Source of the DNA: CAZMCT01 sp964564785
GTDB taxonomy: Bacteria; Planctomycetota; Phycisphaerae; UBA1845; Fen-1342
Direction of reading: 5' to 3'
Assembly (NCBI GenBank): GCA_964564785.1
Contig: CAZMCT010000013.1
Span: forward strand, 1-49,457
DNA length: 49,457 nt
Of the stretch, positions 25,347 to 34,800 are shown one piece after another (positions within the stretch are counted from its first letter, which is position 1; each line of letters begins with the position of its first letter). The translations under genes were made by a program, and so were the position numbers. Below the pieces are notes generated by a model. That model saw nothing but the letters and a program-made list of their open reading frames with translations, did not search any database and had not been told where the DNA came from.

Positions 25347-26870
25347 CTAGAACGGGACCTTGTATCTCTCCGTCATCCGCTGGCGGATCTGGGCCTGGCT
25401 CGCGGTCAGGCCCTGCAGAACCTTGGACACTTCATTGATCGTCAGCGCCTTCTGCTCGGCGATGATGGCTGTGCGATCACGATCGGCGTTGATGCGCTCG
25501 ACGACCCCCCGGTCGCCGTACGGATCGTCCCAGCTTTCGCCGGTGAAACCGGCGCGGACGCGCTGCAGCTCCTGAAACGTGCGCTGGTCGCCGTAGGAAC
25601 ATGCCGCGGCCGCCTCGCCGAACCGGGCCGCGACCATGCCACCCCACTGGGCGAGCTCGGGGTCGACGTTCAGCAGCGGCAGCCGGTTGATCCGCTGGGA
25701 ATCGCGCCGCAGCCAGCCGGAGATCTGCTTGAGGGTGGCCGAGCGGGAGCCGGCGCCGATATCCTTCGTCAGCTTCTGGAACATGCGGTCGATGGCCCGG
25801 TAGTATTCGAGCGAGGCGGTGGCGGCGTCGGCGGCCCCCCTGGGCGTCTCGCCCTTGGGCGGGGGCTTCTGGCCGGCGGGGGCAGGCGCCGGCTCGGCGG
25901 CGGCGGCCTCGACCGGCGCCGGCGGCCGGACGATGCTGGCAATCTGGATGAACGCCTCGGTTGAAAGGGGGCCTTCGAGGGCAAGCGACTTGCCGCGGAC
26001 CGCGACCTGCCAGTCGGCGAAGTCGGGGATCGAGGCGCCGGCCTTGTCAAGCAGCTCGAGGACCAGGGGCTGGCCGAGCTCGCCGAGCAGCGTGACGTCC
26101 TGGCCGAAATCGATGGTGGCCTTGCCGGAGATCTTCTCGCCGACGTCGATTTTCAGCAGCACGCCCTTCACGCTGGCCAGCAGCTCGCACAGGGCCTTCA
26201 GGTCGTATTTCTTGCCCTCCAGCGACTGCCAGGCGTCGGTGCGGATGCGCTCGGCGATCCGCGGTGCGCCGATGGCGTCCTCCAGATCGATGGCGAGCGC
26301 GAACTCGGTCCCGGCCTCCATCGCCAGCGTGGTCTGCCAGAGGTAGGACGAGACAAAGGAGCCCCCGAGCGTGTTCTTCTGCCCCGCCCAGCGGGCCGCG
26401 AACTGCCGGTTGGCAGGTGTCACCACGCCGAGCGTCTGCGGGCCGAGCTCCAGGAAGTAGGCGTCCTGAGGCGAATAGGCGGCCGGCTTGTCGGCAATCG
26501 TCTCGACGAAGCCGCGCTCCGCCCTGGCGATCGTCTCGGTTGGACGGGGCTTCGACAGCTCGATGACGGACACTTCCCAGAGCGCGTCCAGCTCGTGAAG
26601 GTTGAGCAGGCCGGCCATGACCAGCCGGGTGGCTTCGGGCGGAACGATCATGGGCTGGTTGGCATAGGCGTCCGCGCGCTTGGCCGCCCAACCTTCCCGC
26701 GCCGCAATGGGCGACTTGAGCACTTTCTCGAGATCGCACACGACGAGCACGTTCGCTTCGCCGGGAACGCGCTTGACCAACTCCTTGAAGTCGGCAGCTA
26801 CGGCCGGGCGCGCGCTCAGGCAAAGTCCGAGCAACGCCCAGCGGCCAGTTCGAGAAACGGAACGCGTCAT
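25347..26870 (-). CDS. Secreted protein of unknown function, planctomycete type
   Basis: The 507-residue protein starts MTRSVSRTG after AAGGAGAG. A signal peptide runs to about residue 25 (ARPAVA|AD). The N-terminal half (FKELVKRVPGEANVLVVCDLEKVLKSP) resembles large exported proteins seen in Planctomycetota. A proline/alanine linker near 320-345 separates it from a helical C-terminal domain (about 350-507) rich in Arg and Gln. No catalytic motif was recognised. It is convergent with the PAP2-like gene, with 47 bp between them. Confidence 0.65.
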   Translation of the reverse strand: MTRSVSRTGRWALLGLCLSARPAVAADFKELVKRVPGEANVLVVCDLEKVLKSPIAAREGWAAKRADAYANQPMIVPPEATRLVMAGLLNLHELDALWEVSVIELSKPRPTETIARAERGFVETIADKPAAYSPQDAYFLELGPQTLGVVTPANRQFAARWAGQKNTLGGSFVSSYLWQTTLAMEAGTEFALAIDLEDAIGAPRIAERIRTDAWQSLEGKKYDLKALCELLASVKGVLLKIDVGEKISGKATIDFGQDVTLLGELGQPLVLELLDKAGASIPDFADWQVAVRGKSLALEGPLSTEAFIQIASIVRPPAPVEAAAAEPAPAPAGQKPPPKGETPRGAADAATASLEYYRAIDRMFQKLTKDIGAGSRSATLKQISGWLRRDSQRINRLPLLNVDPELAQWGGMVAARFGEAAAACSYGDQRTFQELQRVRAGFTGESWDDPYGDRGVVERINADRDRTAIIAEQKALTINEVSKVLQGLTASQAQIRQRMTERYKVPF

Positions 26871-27327
26871 GGTTCTCTCCTTCGAGGGTCCGGTCGTCTG
26901 CCCGTTGCCAGAAGCGTACGACACCGCTGCGGCCAGCAATGCAGGAGAGAGTATCGTACCCCCTCCTTCGCGACGCTCAAGCGTGGGTATTTCGCGTTTG
27001 GCGTCAGGGGCGTTGCAGAGCCGCCGCGCCTTCCGGACCGGCGCTCCTTTTCCACTCGGGTTGCGAGACCTCCGCCCCGATCTGCTCGTCGCCGATCGGC
27101 CGCGCCGTCTGGCAAGCGCCTGGATCGTGCCGGTGTGGTGCCGCGCAGGACTGCGCACGAGAAGCCTGCGCGTTACGCGGCCGCCGCCTTGCGGAGCGGC
27201 CTTCGTCTCGCGGCTCTTGATGTCGCCCCACGCCCGCCCGGCGCGCCACCCGCTCCGCGCCCACCCGCGTGGGCTGGGCAGCGGCTGCCTTGGCCGTCAT
27301 GTGAGAAGGTGTCGGGGCGTCCGCTCG
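26871..27327. other. 457-bp intergenic region
   Basis: No gene is supported. It should contain the promoter of the secreted-protein gene starting at 26870. Open frames here are mirror images of real coding bias and lack start signals. Confidence 0.5.
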
Positions 27328-28830
27328 CTACGAGGACCCCTTGGGGGTGGTCGTCGACGCCGGTCGTGCCGCGGGCTGCGTGCTTGCCCGCGCGGGCAGT
27401 CTGGCAACCGCGACGTTGATCACGCGATAGGCTTCATCCTCGGCATCCGTGTACACCTGCAATGTCGCCCCGGTGGCCGGAAGCTCGCTGTAAGGCGGCA
27501 GGACGACGCGCACGCGCCGGGACGGCGCGTCGGATTGCGCGCTGGCCTGATCATCCGGGAGGAGCTCGCAGCGAATCGCGTCCACGTTGGACCTGACCTC
27601 GGTGACATGCACCGGCGTGGGGGTTCGAGATTCCACTTGCAGGACATGCTCGGCAGGCAGGGTGGCGTTGGGTCCGACGGTCAATCGACGTGGAGTGACC
27701 GATACCGGCGGGGTGACCACGGCGTTGACGCTGACGGAGTAGGTGGGGGGATTCGGGAGCCCCGTCTCCAGCACCACGTTCGTGAAGTTCGCGCCGTCTT
27801 TCAGCGGCGGCCGAGTCGTGATGGTGAGATCGTAGAGCTTGCCGGGGTCTAGTTCCTTGAGCTCCACGTCGAACGGCTCGGGCCCGCGCGGCTCACGAAG
27901 CTTCAGCGCGAGCGGCTGGTCGTACTGCGAGACCAGACGGATCGTCTGGCTTTCGCGGGCGTCGGGCGCGAGATCGTTGAACACCACCCGGTCGGAGGGC
28001 GTCGCTGCGATGAGCGATTTGACTTTCCCCGTGACATTGATGACGACGGAAGCCTGTTTGGGGTCATTGGTCGTGAGGGTGACCGTCTTGTGGGCGGCTC
28101 CCGCCCGGGCGGTGTTATAGCTGATCTTGAACGTTGTGGTCTCGCCGGGCGCCAGCGGCGACTGGGGTTTGGTGGCCACCGTGCAGCCGCACGAACTGCG
28201 GGTTTGCAGGGTCAGCGGGGCCGTACCCGTGTTCCGAACCACGAATTCGCCCTCGGCCGGCATGCCCTGCCAGACTTCCTGAAAATCGAACACGGTGGGA
28301 TTGAGTTCCAAGCGCGGAACGCCGGCCACTTCGTCGGGCTGCCCCGGCAGGGTGGTCGGGTCGGGCGGGCTCTTCAGACTGTCGCGTTCGCCGCCGGTCG
28401 TGGCGGCGTTCTTGACATCCGTGCGTGATGCCCGGCGCACCGGGAGGGATGTGGATGTGTTCTTGTCAGCCCGCGCGGATGGCGCCGAGGCTGTGCTGTC
28501 GCGCGCGCTCTGGAGTCGGACCTGTTCGCGGATGTACTCCGCGAGGGCCTCCTGGTCCGCGGCGGACAAGGGCAGGCGGGGCTGACCGTCTTGCGATACA
28601 CCAGCCACGGGGGGATCGGCGCTGTGATTCGTGGGTTGGGTCTCTGCCGGGGCGGCGCGGCCGTATTCACGTTCAGCACTGCGCGACTCGTCCGACTTCG
28701 TCGGGGCGGCCGCCGACTGCCGGGCGGGCGTTTGCTGACAGCCTCCGAGCGCGACGGACACAACGGTCAGCAACACGAACCAGCGGCCGGGACCGAGCCG
28801 CGTGAGAGCGAGCGACTGAAGAATTCGCAT
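27328..28830 (-). CDS. DUF1573 lipoprotein
   Basis: The 500-residue protein starts MRILQSLALTR after a perfect AAGGAGGT. A lipobox (ALGGC) places the acylated Cys at 31. A Ser/Pro-rich linker (35-170) leads to a DUF1573 immunoglobulin-like domain (about 178-270: FDFQEVWQGMP, FVVRNTGTAPL, SSCGC at 212-216, then NDPKQASVVINVTG). The C-terminal part looks like one or two further beta-sandwich repeats. DUF1573 proteins are widespread in Planctomycetota and Bacteroidota envelopes; their role is not established. The paired cysteines may form a disulphide. Confidence 0.85.
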   Translation of the reverse strand: MRILQSLALTRLGPGRWFVLLTVVSVALGGCQQTPARQSAAAPTKSDESRSAEREYGRAAPAETQPTNHSADPPVAGVSQDGQPRLPLSAADQEALAEYIREQVRLQSARDSTASAPSARADKNTSTSLPVRRASRTDVKNAATTGGERDSLKSPPDPTTLPGQPDEVAGVPRLELNPTVFDFQEVWQGMPAEGEFVVRNTGTAPLTLQTRSSCGCTVATKPQSPLAPGETTTFKISYNTARAGAAHKTVTLTTNDPKQASVVINVTGKVKSLIAATPSDRVVFNDLAPDARESQTIRLVSQYDQPLALKLREPRGPEPFDVELKELDPGKLYDLTITTRPPLKDGANFTNVVLETGLPNPPTYSVSVNAVVTPPVSVTPRRLTVGPNATLPAEHVLQVESRTPTPVHVTEVRSNVDAIRCELLPDDQASAQSDAPSRRVRVVLPPYSELPATGATLQVYTDAEDEAYRVINVAVARLPARASTQPAARPASTTTPKGSS

Positions 28831-29331
28831 CAGACCAACCTCCTTGGGGTTCGCGAAGAGACGGGCCGAGGCGCAGCGGTGGCGCAGGCCGGGACGCAGG
28901 CGGACACGGGCTGTCAGGAGCGGGAGACGAAGATCAGACAAGTCCAGGGTAGGTTGTGCGCAGGTCGCATGCGCACCCGCACCGCAGCAGCGGGCAGAAC
29001 GTGCCCACGGGCGTTCAGGCCCCGCACGGGGACCTTGGTAGGGACTCATCGGTGCGGCCGAAAAACCACGTCCTGGTCTCCGGGGACTGCCACAAGCCGG
29101 GCAGAACATATCCTACATCTTCGCATTACACTGGGCAAGGCAGCGTGCGGGTGAAGGCCAGCGGCGGATCAGGAGCGGCGCGCGAGCCCGGGGCAACGCC
29201 TGCAATCGGGGGCTACGCTGGCCCCACACGACCGGGCCATGCAAAGCAGGCGGCCGACCTCGCGTTTTCGAGGCTGGTCGCCTGCTTCGGGCGTCTGAAG
29301 TCGCTCGGCCGCCGGCCGGCGAGTCGTTCGG
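28831..29331. other. 501-bp intergenic region
   Basis: It contains a strong hairpin at 29244-29287 just downstream of the dockerin-tagged gene and presumably the promoter of the DUF1573 lipoprotein. No coding sequence is supported. Confidence 0.5.
29244..29287. terminator. Long hairpin downstream of the dockerin-tagged gene
   Basis: AAGCAGGCGGCCGACCTCG pairs with CGAGGCTGGTCGCCTGCTT, 16 of 19 positions matching, around a 6-nt CGTTTT loop. It lies 45 bp past the stop of the gene at 29332 on the minus strand. The outermost pairs are A/T, and the loop has a T run. It is the best terminator candidate in the window. Confidence 0.55.
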
Positions 29332-31026
29332 CTACTTGCCGCCGCTCAGGAGCTGGACGAACGGGTTGATATCGTCGAAGCCGACGGTGCCGTTGCCGTT
29401 GATGTCGGCGTTCGTATCCGGGCAGCCCGGATAAGCGGCCTGATAGGCCGCGGGGTTGGAAAGCCGCAGCACGAACGAGTTGATGTCGCTGAAGCCGACC
29501 TCGCCGTCGCAATCGAGGTCGCCGGTCACGGCTTGTTCGCTGACGATGTTCGCGATCACCAGACCCTCGTCATCGTCGCTGAGGATCTCGCAGCGGGCCC
29601 GCTGGCCGAAGCTGGAGGTGGCGTCGAGCGGCTCGACGCGGAAGGAGGCGACGTCGGGCACCGGGCCGTAGCCCGGCAGCACGAAGTCGTACCAGCCGCC
29701 GATGCAGCCCTGAAAGACCCAGACCGGGTTTGCCGGCGTGCCCATGTTGATCCACCACTCCTGCGCGCCGGGCGGGCAGCGGTTCGTGAAGACCGGCCTC
29801 GGTCCGCCGCTGTAGATCGCGGTCCCTTCCGGCGGGCCGAGCACCTGGCCGCCGCTGCCGTAGAGCGTCAGGACGAAGCCCGTCGCGCCGAGCGACGAGA
29901 AATCCGCATCGAGCTCCTCGGTATCGCCCGGGTCGTAAGTCTGGGTGCGGATGATGCGTTGCTCCTGGCCCTCGTCATCATAGAGCTTCAAGAGGGTGAT
30001 GTGGCCGCGGCAGCAGTTGCCCTTGGTCAGCGCGACGCCGACGCTGCCGTTGTTCGGGGGCAGCGCGATGGCCACACCATCCTGCCCGGACAAGCCGATG
30101 TTCGTGACCACCAGCCGCCGGACGTTTTCGTCGCAGCCGCCCATGCCGTCCGGCGTGCACTCCTCGCTGAGGTGCGCCTGGCCAAGGCCCCAGCGGCAGT
30201 TGTACGTGGCGGTATCCGGGCCGAGGCAGTTCCACGGCGGGCAGGGAACCGGAAAAGACTTCAGGTCGGCGTTGCCCACCACCAGGTCGGCGAGGCCATC
30301 GCCGTCCAGGTCGGGCAGGTCGCGGCCCGTGACGAGCAGCGAATCCAAGTCGCCCAGCCCCGGCGCGCCGCCGGGCACGCTGGGCGTGATCACGATCGTG
30401 CGCTGGGTGCTGATTTCACCCGGACAGGGCCCGAACGGGATGTACCACGGGTCAGGACAGTTCGAGCAGTAGAACTTCCACACGAAACTCCACTGCTTGG
30501 GCGGCCCGTAGCTGATCAGCGTGGCCTGAACGTACGCGATGACGTACCCGCCAGGACACGGGGGGGCCGCCACGCCCTCGGCGGGCAGGAGGCCACTGCC
30601 GACCAGGGCGCCCGCGTCGTCATACTCCAAGTATGATGTCTCGAGCGCGCCCATGTCGCCGAAGTCCGCCGCGAGCATCGTCAGGCCGGTGAGCGGATCG
30701 TTGTATGCCCGCATCGTGCCCTTGATCGTCCCGTCCCAACCGCGGGGACGGATCTTGATTTCCCGGCTGGGTACATTGGGGTCGGCGAAACCCGTCAGGT
30801 CGACGCCCACCGCCCCGCCCCAAACGCTGCGGCAGCGAACTTCCACCCCGTCCTCGCCGCTGCTGCCGATGCGGCCGACGGTCAGCACGCGGCCGTTCAC
30901 CGCGGTGAAGCTCGCTGCGCCAAGTGGTTCGTGCGGGATGCCACTGACGTAGGTCGGCTGAGCCATCGCCGCCCCGGCCGCAAGACCGGCCACTGCTGCG
31001 ATCGTTGCGAGACTGTGGAGTTTCAT
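29332..31026 (-). CDS. Secreted protein with C-terminal dockerin-like tag
   Basis: The 564-residue protein starts MKLHSLATIAAVAGLAAG with a signal peptide ending near MAQ. GAAAGGACGCAACCC precedes the ATG. The body is beta-rich with many Cys, Gly and Pro residues (CPGGYVIAYVQ, FYCSNCPDPWYIPFGPCPG) and no catalytic motif that I recognise. The end carries two dockerin-like loops (GDLDCDGEVGFSDINSFVLR and NADINGNGTVGFDDINPFVQLL), closely similar to the tail of the protein ending at 1488. The tag suggests export or surface attachment. Confidence 0.75.
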   Translation of the reverse strand: MKLHSLATIAAVAGLAAGAAMAQPTYVSGIPHEPLGAASFTAVNGRVLTVGRIGSSGEDGVEVRCRSVWGGAVGVDLTGFADPNVPSREIKIRPRGWDGTIKGTMRAYNDPLTGLTMLAADFGDMGALETSYLEYDDAGALVGSGLLPAEGVAAPPCPGGYVIAYVQATLISYGPPKQWSFVWKFYCSNCPDPWYIPFGPCPGEISTQRTIVITPSVPGGAPGLGDLDSLLVTGRDLPDLDGDGLADLVVGNADLKSFPVPCPPWNCLGPDTATYNCRWGLGQAHLSEECTPDGMGGCDENVRRLVVTNIGLSGQDGVAIALPPNNGSVGVALTKGNCCRGHITLLKLYDDEGQEQRIIRTQTYDPGDTEELDADFSSLGATGFVLTLYGSGGQVLGPPEGTAIYSGGPRPVFTNRCPPGAQEWWINMGTPANPVWVFQGCIGGWYDFVLPGYGPVPDVASFRVEPLDATSSFGQRARCEILSDDDEGLVIANIVSEQAVTGDLDCDGEVGFSDINSFVLRLSNPAAYQAAYPGCPDTNADINGNGTVGFDDINPFVQLLSGGK

Positions 31027-31087
31027 GGGTTGCGTCCTTTCTGTTCTGTGAATCACTTCAATACTTCCCGTTTTAGCCGCGCATGCG

Positions 31088-31115
31088 GCCCGCGGCCGCG
31101 GGCGGAGCCTCCGCC
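31088..31115. repeat. Palindrome GCCCGCGG/CCGCGGGC and adjacent stem GGCGGA-GCC-TCCGCC
   Basis: A perfect 16-bp palindrome (31088-31103) overlaps a second 6-bp stem (31101-31115) in the divergent promoter region between the secreted protein and the sigma factor. They could form alternative RNA stems or a protein-binding site. Confidence 0.4.
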
Positions 31116-31228
31116 GTACTACCGCTCGAAAAAGCAAAATCTCCAAGTCAGATTGGGCCTTTTTCGTACTATTTAGACGGGGGCGCTGCGGGCCGGCGGG
31201 CCCGGAAAGGCTTGGATGTACATAACCG

Positions 31229-31873
31229 ATGAAAAGAGATAGTCTTACGGCTCTGGAGCACGCGGTCATGGAACCCGCGGACCTGGTTCGCACGACGACT
31301 GAGTTGCTAGCCGGTCTGCACGAACGCGGCAATCGAGCGGCATGGGACGAGTTTGACCGGCGCTACCGCCCGATCCTGATGGGCTTCCTGGGCCGAATGG
31401 GGCTGAACGAGAGCGACGCGGCCGATGTGGCCCAGGAGACGCTGACGTGTTTCGTCGAGGACTATCGGGCGGGAAAATACGACCGGCAGCAGGGGCGTCT
31501 GCGCTCGTGGCTGATCGGGATTGCGCGCTGCCGGCTGGCGGACTGGCGGCGGGTGGCGGGGCGGCGGCGTGAACAGCCCGGCGGGTCGGCGATCGAGGAG
31601 TTGGCGGACCACGAGGGGGCCGAAGCCGCCTGGGAGGAGGAAGAGCGCCGACATGTATTCCAGCAGGCGCTCGCGGAACTGCGGGAGACGACGTGCTTCA
31701 ACGTGCGGACGATCGCGGCGTTCGAGCGTGTGGCGCTACGCCAGGAGTCGATCGAATCGGTGTCCGCCGAGTTGGGGCTGACGCCGCAAGAGATCTATAA
31801 CGCGAAGAACCGCGTCGTGGAGAAGCTGCGAGAAATCCTACGTCGTTACGACGACAGCGTCGTGCGCGCCTGA
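31229..31873 (+). CDS. RNA polymerase sigma factor, ECF-type
   Basis: The 214-residue protein has sigma region 2 (FDRRYRPILMGFLGRMGLNESDAADVAQETLTCFVED, about 42-78; WLIGIARCRLADWRR near 95-110) and region 4 (about 150-205: ALRQESIESVSAELGLTPQEIYNAKNRVVEKLREIL), with no region 3. A start at 31268 (MEPADL) is also possible. It recruits RNA polymerase to specific promoters. The kinase gene begins three bases after its stop, so the two are clearly one transcription unit, resembling sigma/kinase pairs described in Planctomycetota. Confidence 0.9.
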   Translation: MKRDSLTALEHAVMEPADLVRTTTELLAGLHERGNRAAWDEFDRRYRPILMGFLGRMGLNESDAADVAQETLTCFVEDYRAGKYDRQQGRLRSWLIGIARCRLADWRRVAGRRREQPGGSAIEELADHEGAEAAWEEEERRHVFQQALAELRETTCFNVRTIAAFERVALRQESIESVSAELGLTPQEIYNAKNRVVEKLREILRRYDDSVVRA

Positions 31874-31876
31874 GCC

Positions 31877-34800
31877 ATGCAGGCCCGACAGTGCCCCCCT
31901 GCCGACGTGCTGGAGACGCTGGCCCTGGGCGGAGCGGCCGGGCCGGAAGTGCAGGCTCACCTGGCGGCCTGCGACGCCTGCCAGGCGGCGCTCCAGCGGA
32001 TTCGAGAGGACAACCGGTTCCTGGGCCGGTTTCTGGTCGCCAGCGGCCGGGCGACACGTGAGGCGGCAACTCCGACTGCGATCATCGAGATTCCAGGGTA
32101 CCAGATCCTGGGCGAGATCCACCGTGGGGGGCAGGGGGTGGTCTATCGGGCGGTGCAGCGATCCACCCGGCGCGAGGTCGCGATCAAGGTCATGAAGCAC
32201 GGTCCGCTCGCGACGCTTTCCGATCGGGCGCGCTTTGATCGGGAAATCGAGACGTTGGGGAAGCTCAATCACCCCAACATCGTCACCGTGCACGACGCGG
32301 GCGTTGTGGCGGGCTTCCAGTACTTCGTCATGAACTACATCGACGGCCGGCCGCTGGATGAAGCGTTGCGTCCGGCCGAAGGCGGAGGCGTCGCGGGTGC
32401 CGAGCCGGGGCGGCACGAAGTTCGGGACCCGCAGGTGGCGGAGGGGACGGCACGGGTGCTCGAGCTGTTCATCAAGGTGTGCGACGCGGTGCAGGCGGCC
32501 CACCTGCGCGGGATCATTCATCGCGACCTCAAGCCCAGCAACATCCGGGTCGACCAACGAGGGGAACCCCACGTCCTCGATTTCGGCCTCGCGAAGTCGA
32601 CCGGGGCGGAACCCGACTCGGTGATGACGCGCACCGGGCAGTTCGTCGGGTCGCTCCCGTGGGCCTCACCGGAGCAGGTGGAGGGCGAGTCGCTGAAGAT
32701 CGACTTGCGAACCGACGTGTATTCGCTCGGCGCGATCCTGTTTCAGCTCCTCACGGGCAACCTGCCCTTCGACGTCGGCAGTAACCTGCGCCAGGCGGTT
32801 GATACGATTCTCTTTCGTGACCCGCCGCGGCCGAGTGCCCGCGCTGCCGCGGCCGGCGGTCGGCCGATCGACGACGATCTGGATACGATCGTGCTGAAAT
32901 GTCTGGCGAAGGACCGGGAGCGGCGCTACCAGACGGCGGGCGAGCTGGCCCGCGACCTGCGGCGCTACCTGCGGGGAGAAGCGATTGAAGCCAAGCGCGA
33001 CAGCGCGATGTACATGTTGCGCAAGACGCTGCGCCGCTACCGGCTGCACGTGGTCGTCGTGGCCGCGTTCGTCCTGCTGCTGACCGTATTCGGGGCGGTG
33101 ATGGCGGTGCTGTACCAGCGGTCCGAGGGGCTCAAGCACGCGGCGGTGCAGGCGGCCGGCTCGCTGGATGCCCTGCTCTCCCAGAGCAATGTCGAGCAGG
33201 GACGCATGGCGGGCATGCTGGGGAACATGGATCAGGCCGAGCACCTGCTGTGGGACGAGTTGCTGGTGCATCGCGCAATGAGCAGGCCCCACGCCGTGCA
33301 CCTGAACCAGCCGCCCGGGCCGCCCGAGGCCTACTGGGGCCTGTGGGAGCTGTATTACCGCTTTCCCTGCCGCCGCACACTCGTTCCGGAGCCGCCGGCC
33401 ACGCGTACCGCCACGGTGGCGGCCGACGGCAGCGGCATCTGGACCGTGGACGCGCGCGGGTTCGTCCAGAAGTACGATCGGCAGGGCGCGTGCGTCGATT
33501 CGTACTCCGTAGCGCTGCCCGCGTCGCGCAACATGCCCGCGGTGAACGCGAGCGGCGTGCTGGTCGTGCAGTTCGACCAGGGCCGCCACGCGGTCTGGCG
33601 CCGCGGCGGCGGCGCGCCGCTCCTCGCGCTGCCCGCGGGAGCCGAATCCGTGTGCAGCTCCCTCTCCGGCCGGCGGCTGGCAGCGGTGGTCGACGGCGAG
33701 GCCATCGTGTGGGAGACGGACCCCGTCAGGGAGCTGGCCCGGTTCTCTGGGGCCGACGGACCGCTGCGGGCCGTCGCACTTTCGACCGATGAACGGCGGT
33801 TGGCGGCCCGCGACCGGTTGGGCGGCATTTACGTCTGGGAGATCGAAACGATGGCGCGCGTGGCCCATGCGCCGCCGGCGGCGCCCCGGACCGTCGTACA
33901 CGAACTGGGCGACCTGCTTTTCTCACCCGACGACCGCCGGCTGGCCGATGCGTGGATGGAAACCGCCGGCCGCGTGTGGAATCTCGACGAGGATCCGCCG
34001 ACGGCAGTTGAACTGGCCGAGCGGCCGGGCGATTACCGGGTCCAGAGCTTCAGTCCGGACGGGCAACTGCTGGCGGTGGGAGACCTGCGCGGGGCGGTGC
34101 GAATCTTCGAGACCGCGACGGGACAGTGCCGGTCCGCGTTCGTCGCGCACCGGGGGCGGGTGCGGGGCGTGGGGTTCACCAGCGACGGCTGCAACCTGTG
34201 GACGTGCGGCGAAGAAGACCTGCGACTATGGGAAGTGACCGCCGGCGCCGGCGTGCGGAGCGTGCGGGTGGAGGGCGAGGCGTTTCACGGCGTCGACGTG
34301 GCCCCCTCCGGCGGGTGGCTGTGCGCCGGCGGGGCCGGAGGGGTGTTGCAGCGTGTTGCGGGCGACACGCTTGTGGTCAGCCGCGTAGATTCTGGAAACA
34401 CGGCGACGATATCGAGTACGGTGATTTCCCCGGATGGGCGGCGGCTCGCCGCCGGGACGCATGGCGGTGCGGTGCTGGTCTGGGAGGAGCCGGAGCCGCG
34501 GGGCACGCCGCTGCGGCTCGAGCATCCGAAGGCGGTCGGCCACGTGCGGTTCAGCCCCGACGGCGAACGACTCGCGACGGCGTGCGATGATGGGGTCGTC
34601 CGCATCTGGCGGGCGGCAGACGGCCGGCTCGAGCGTGAGCTGCCGCGGGCCGAGGACCGCGTACCGCAAGTGGCCTTCGATCCCGCCGGCCGGCGGCTGG
34701 CCGTGGCGGTGCGCAGCGGGTCGCTACGGGTGTGGGATTTCGACGCGGAGCAGTACGAGACCTGGAGTCCGGTGACGCAGAGCCCGTTGCGGGCGGTGTG

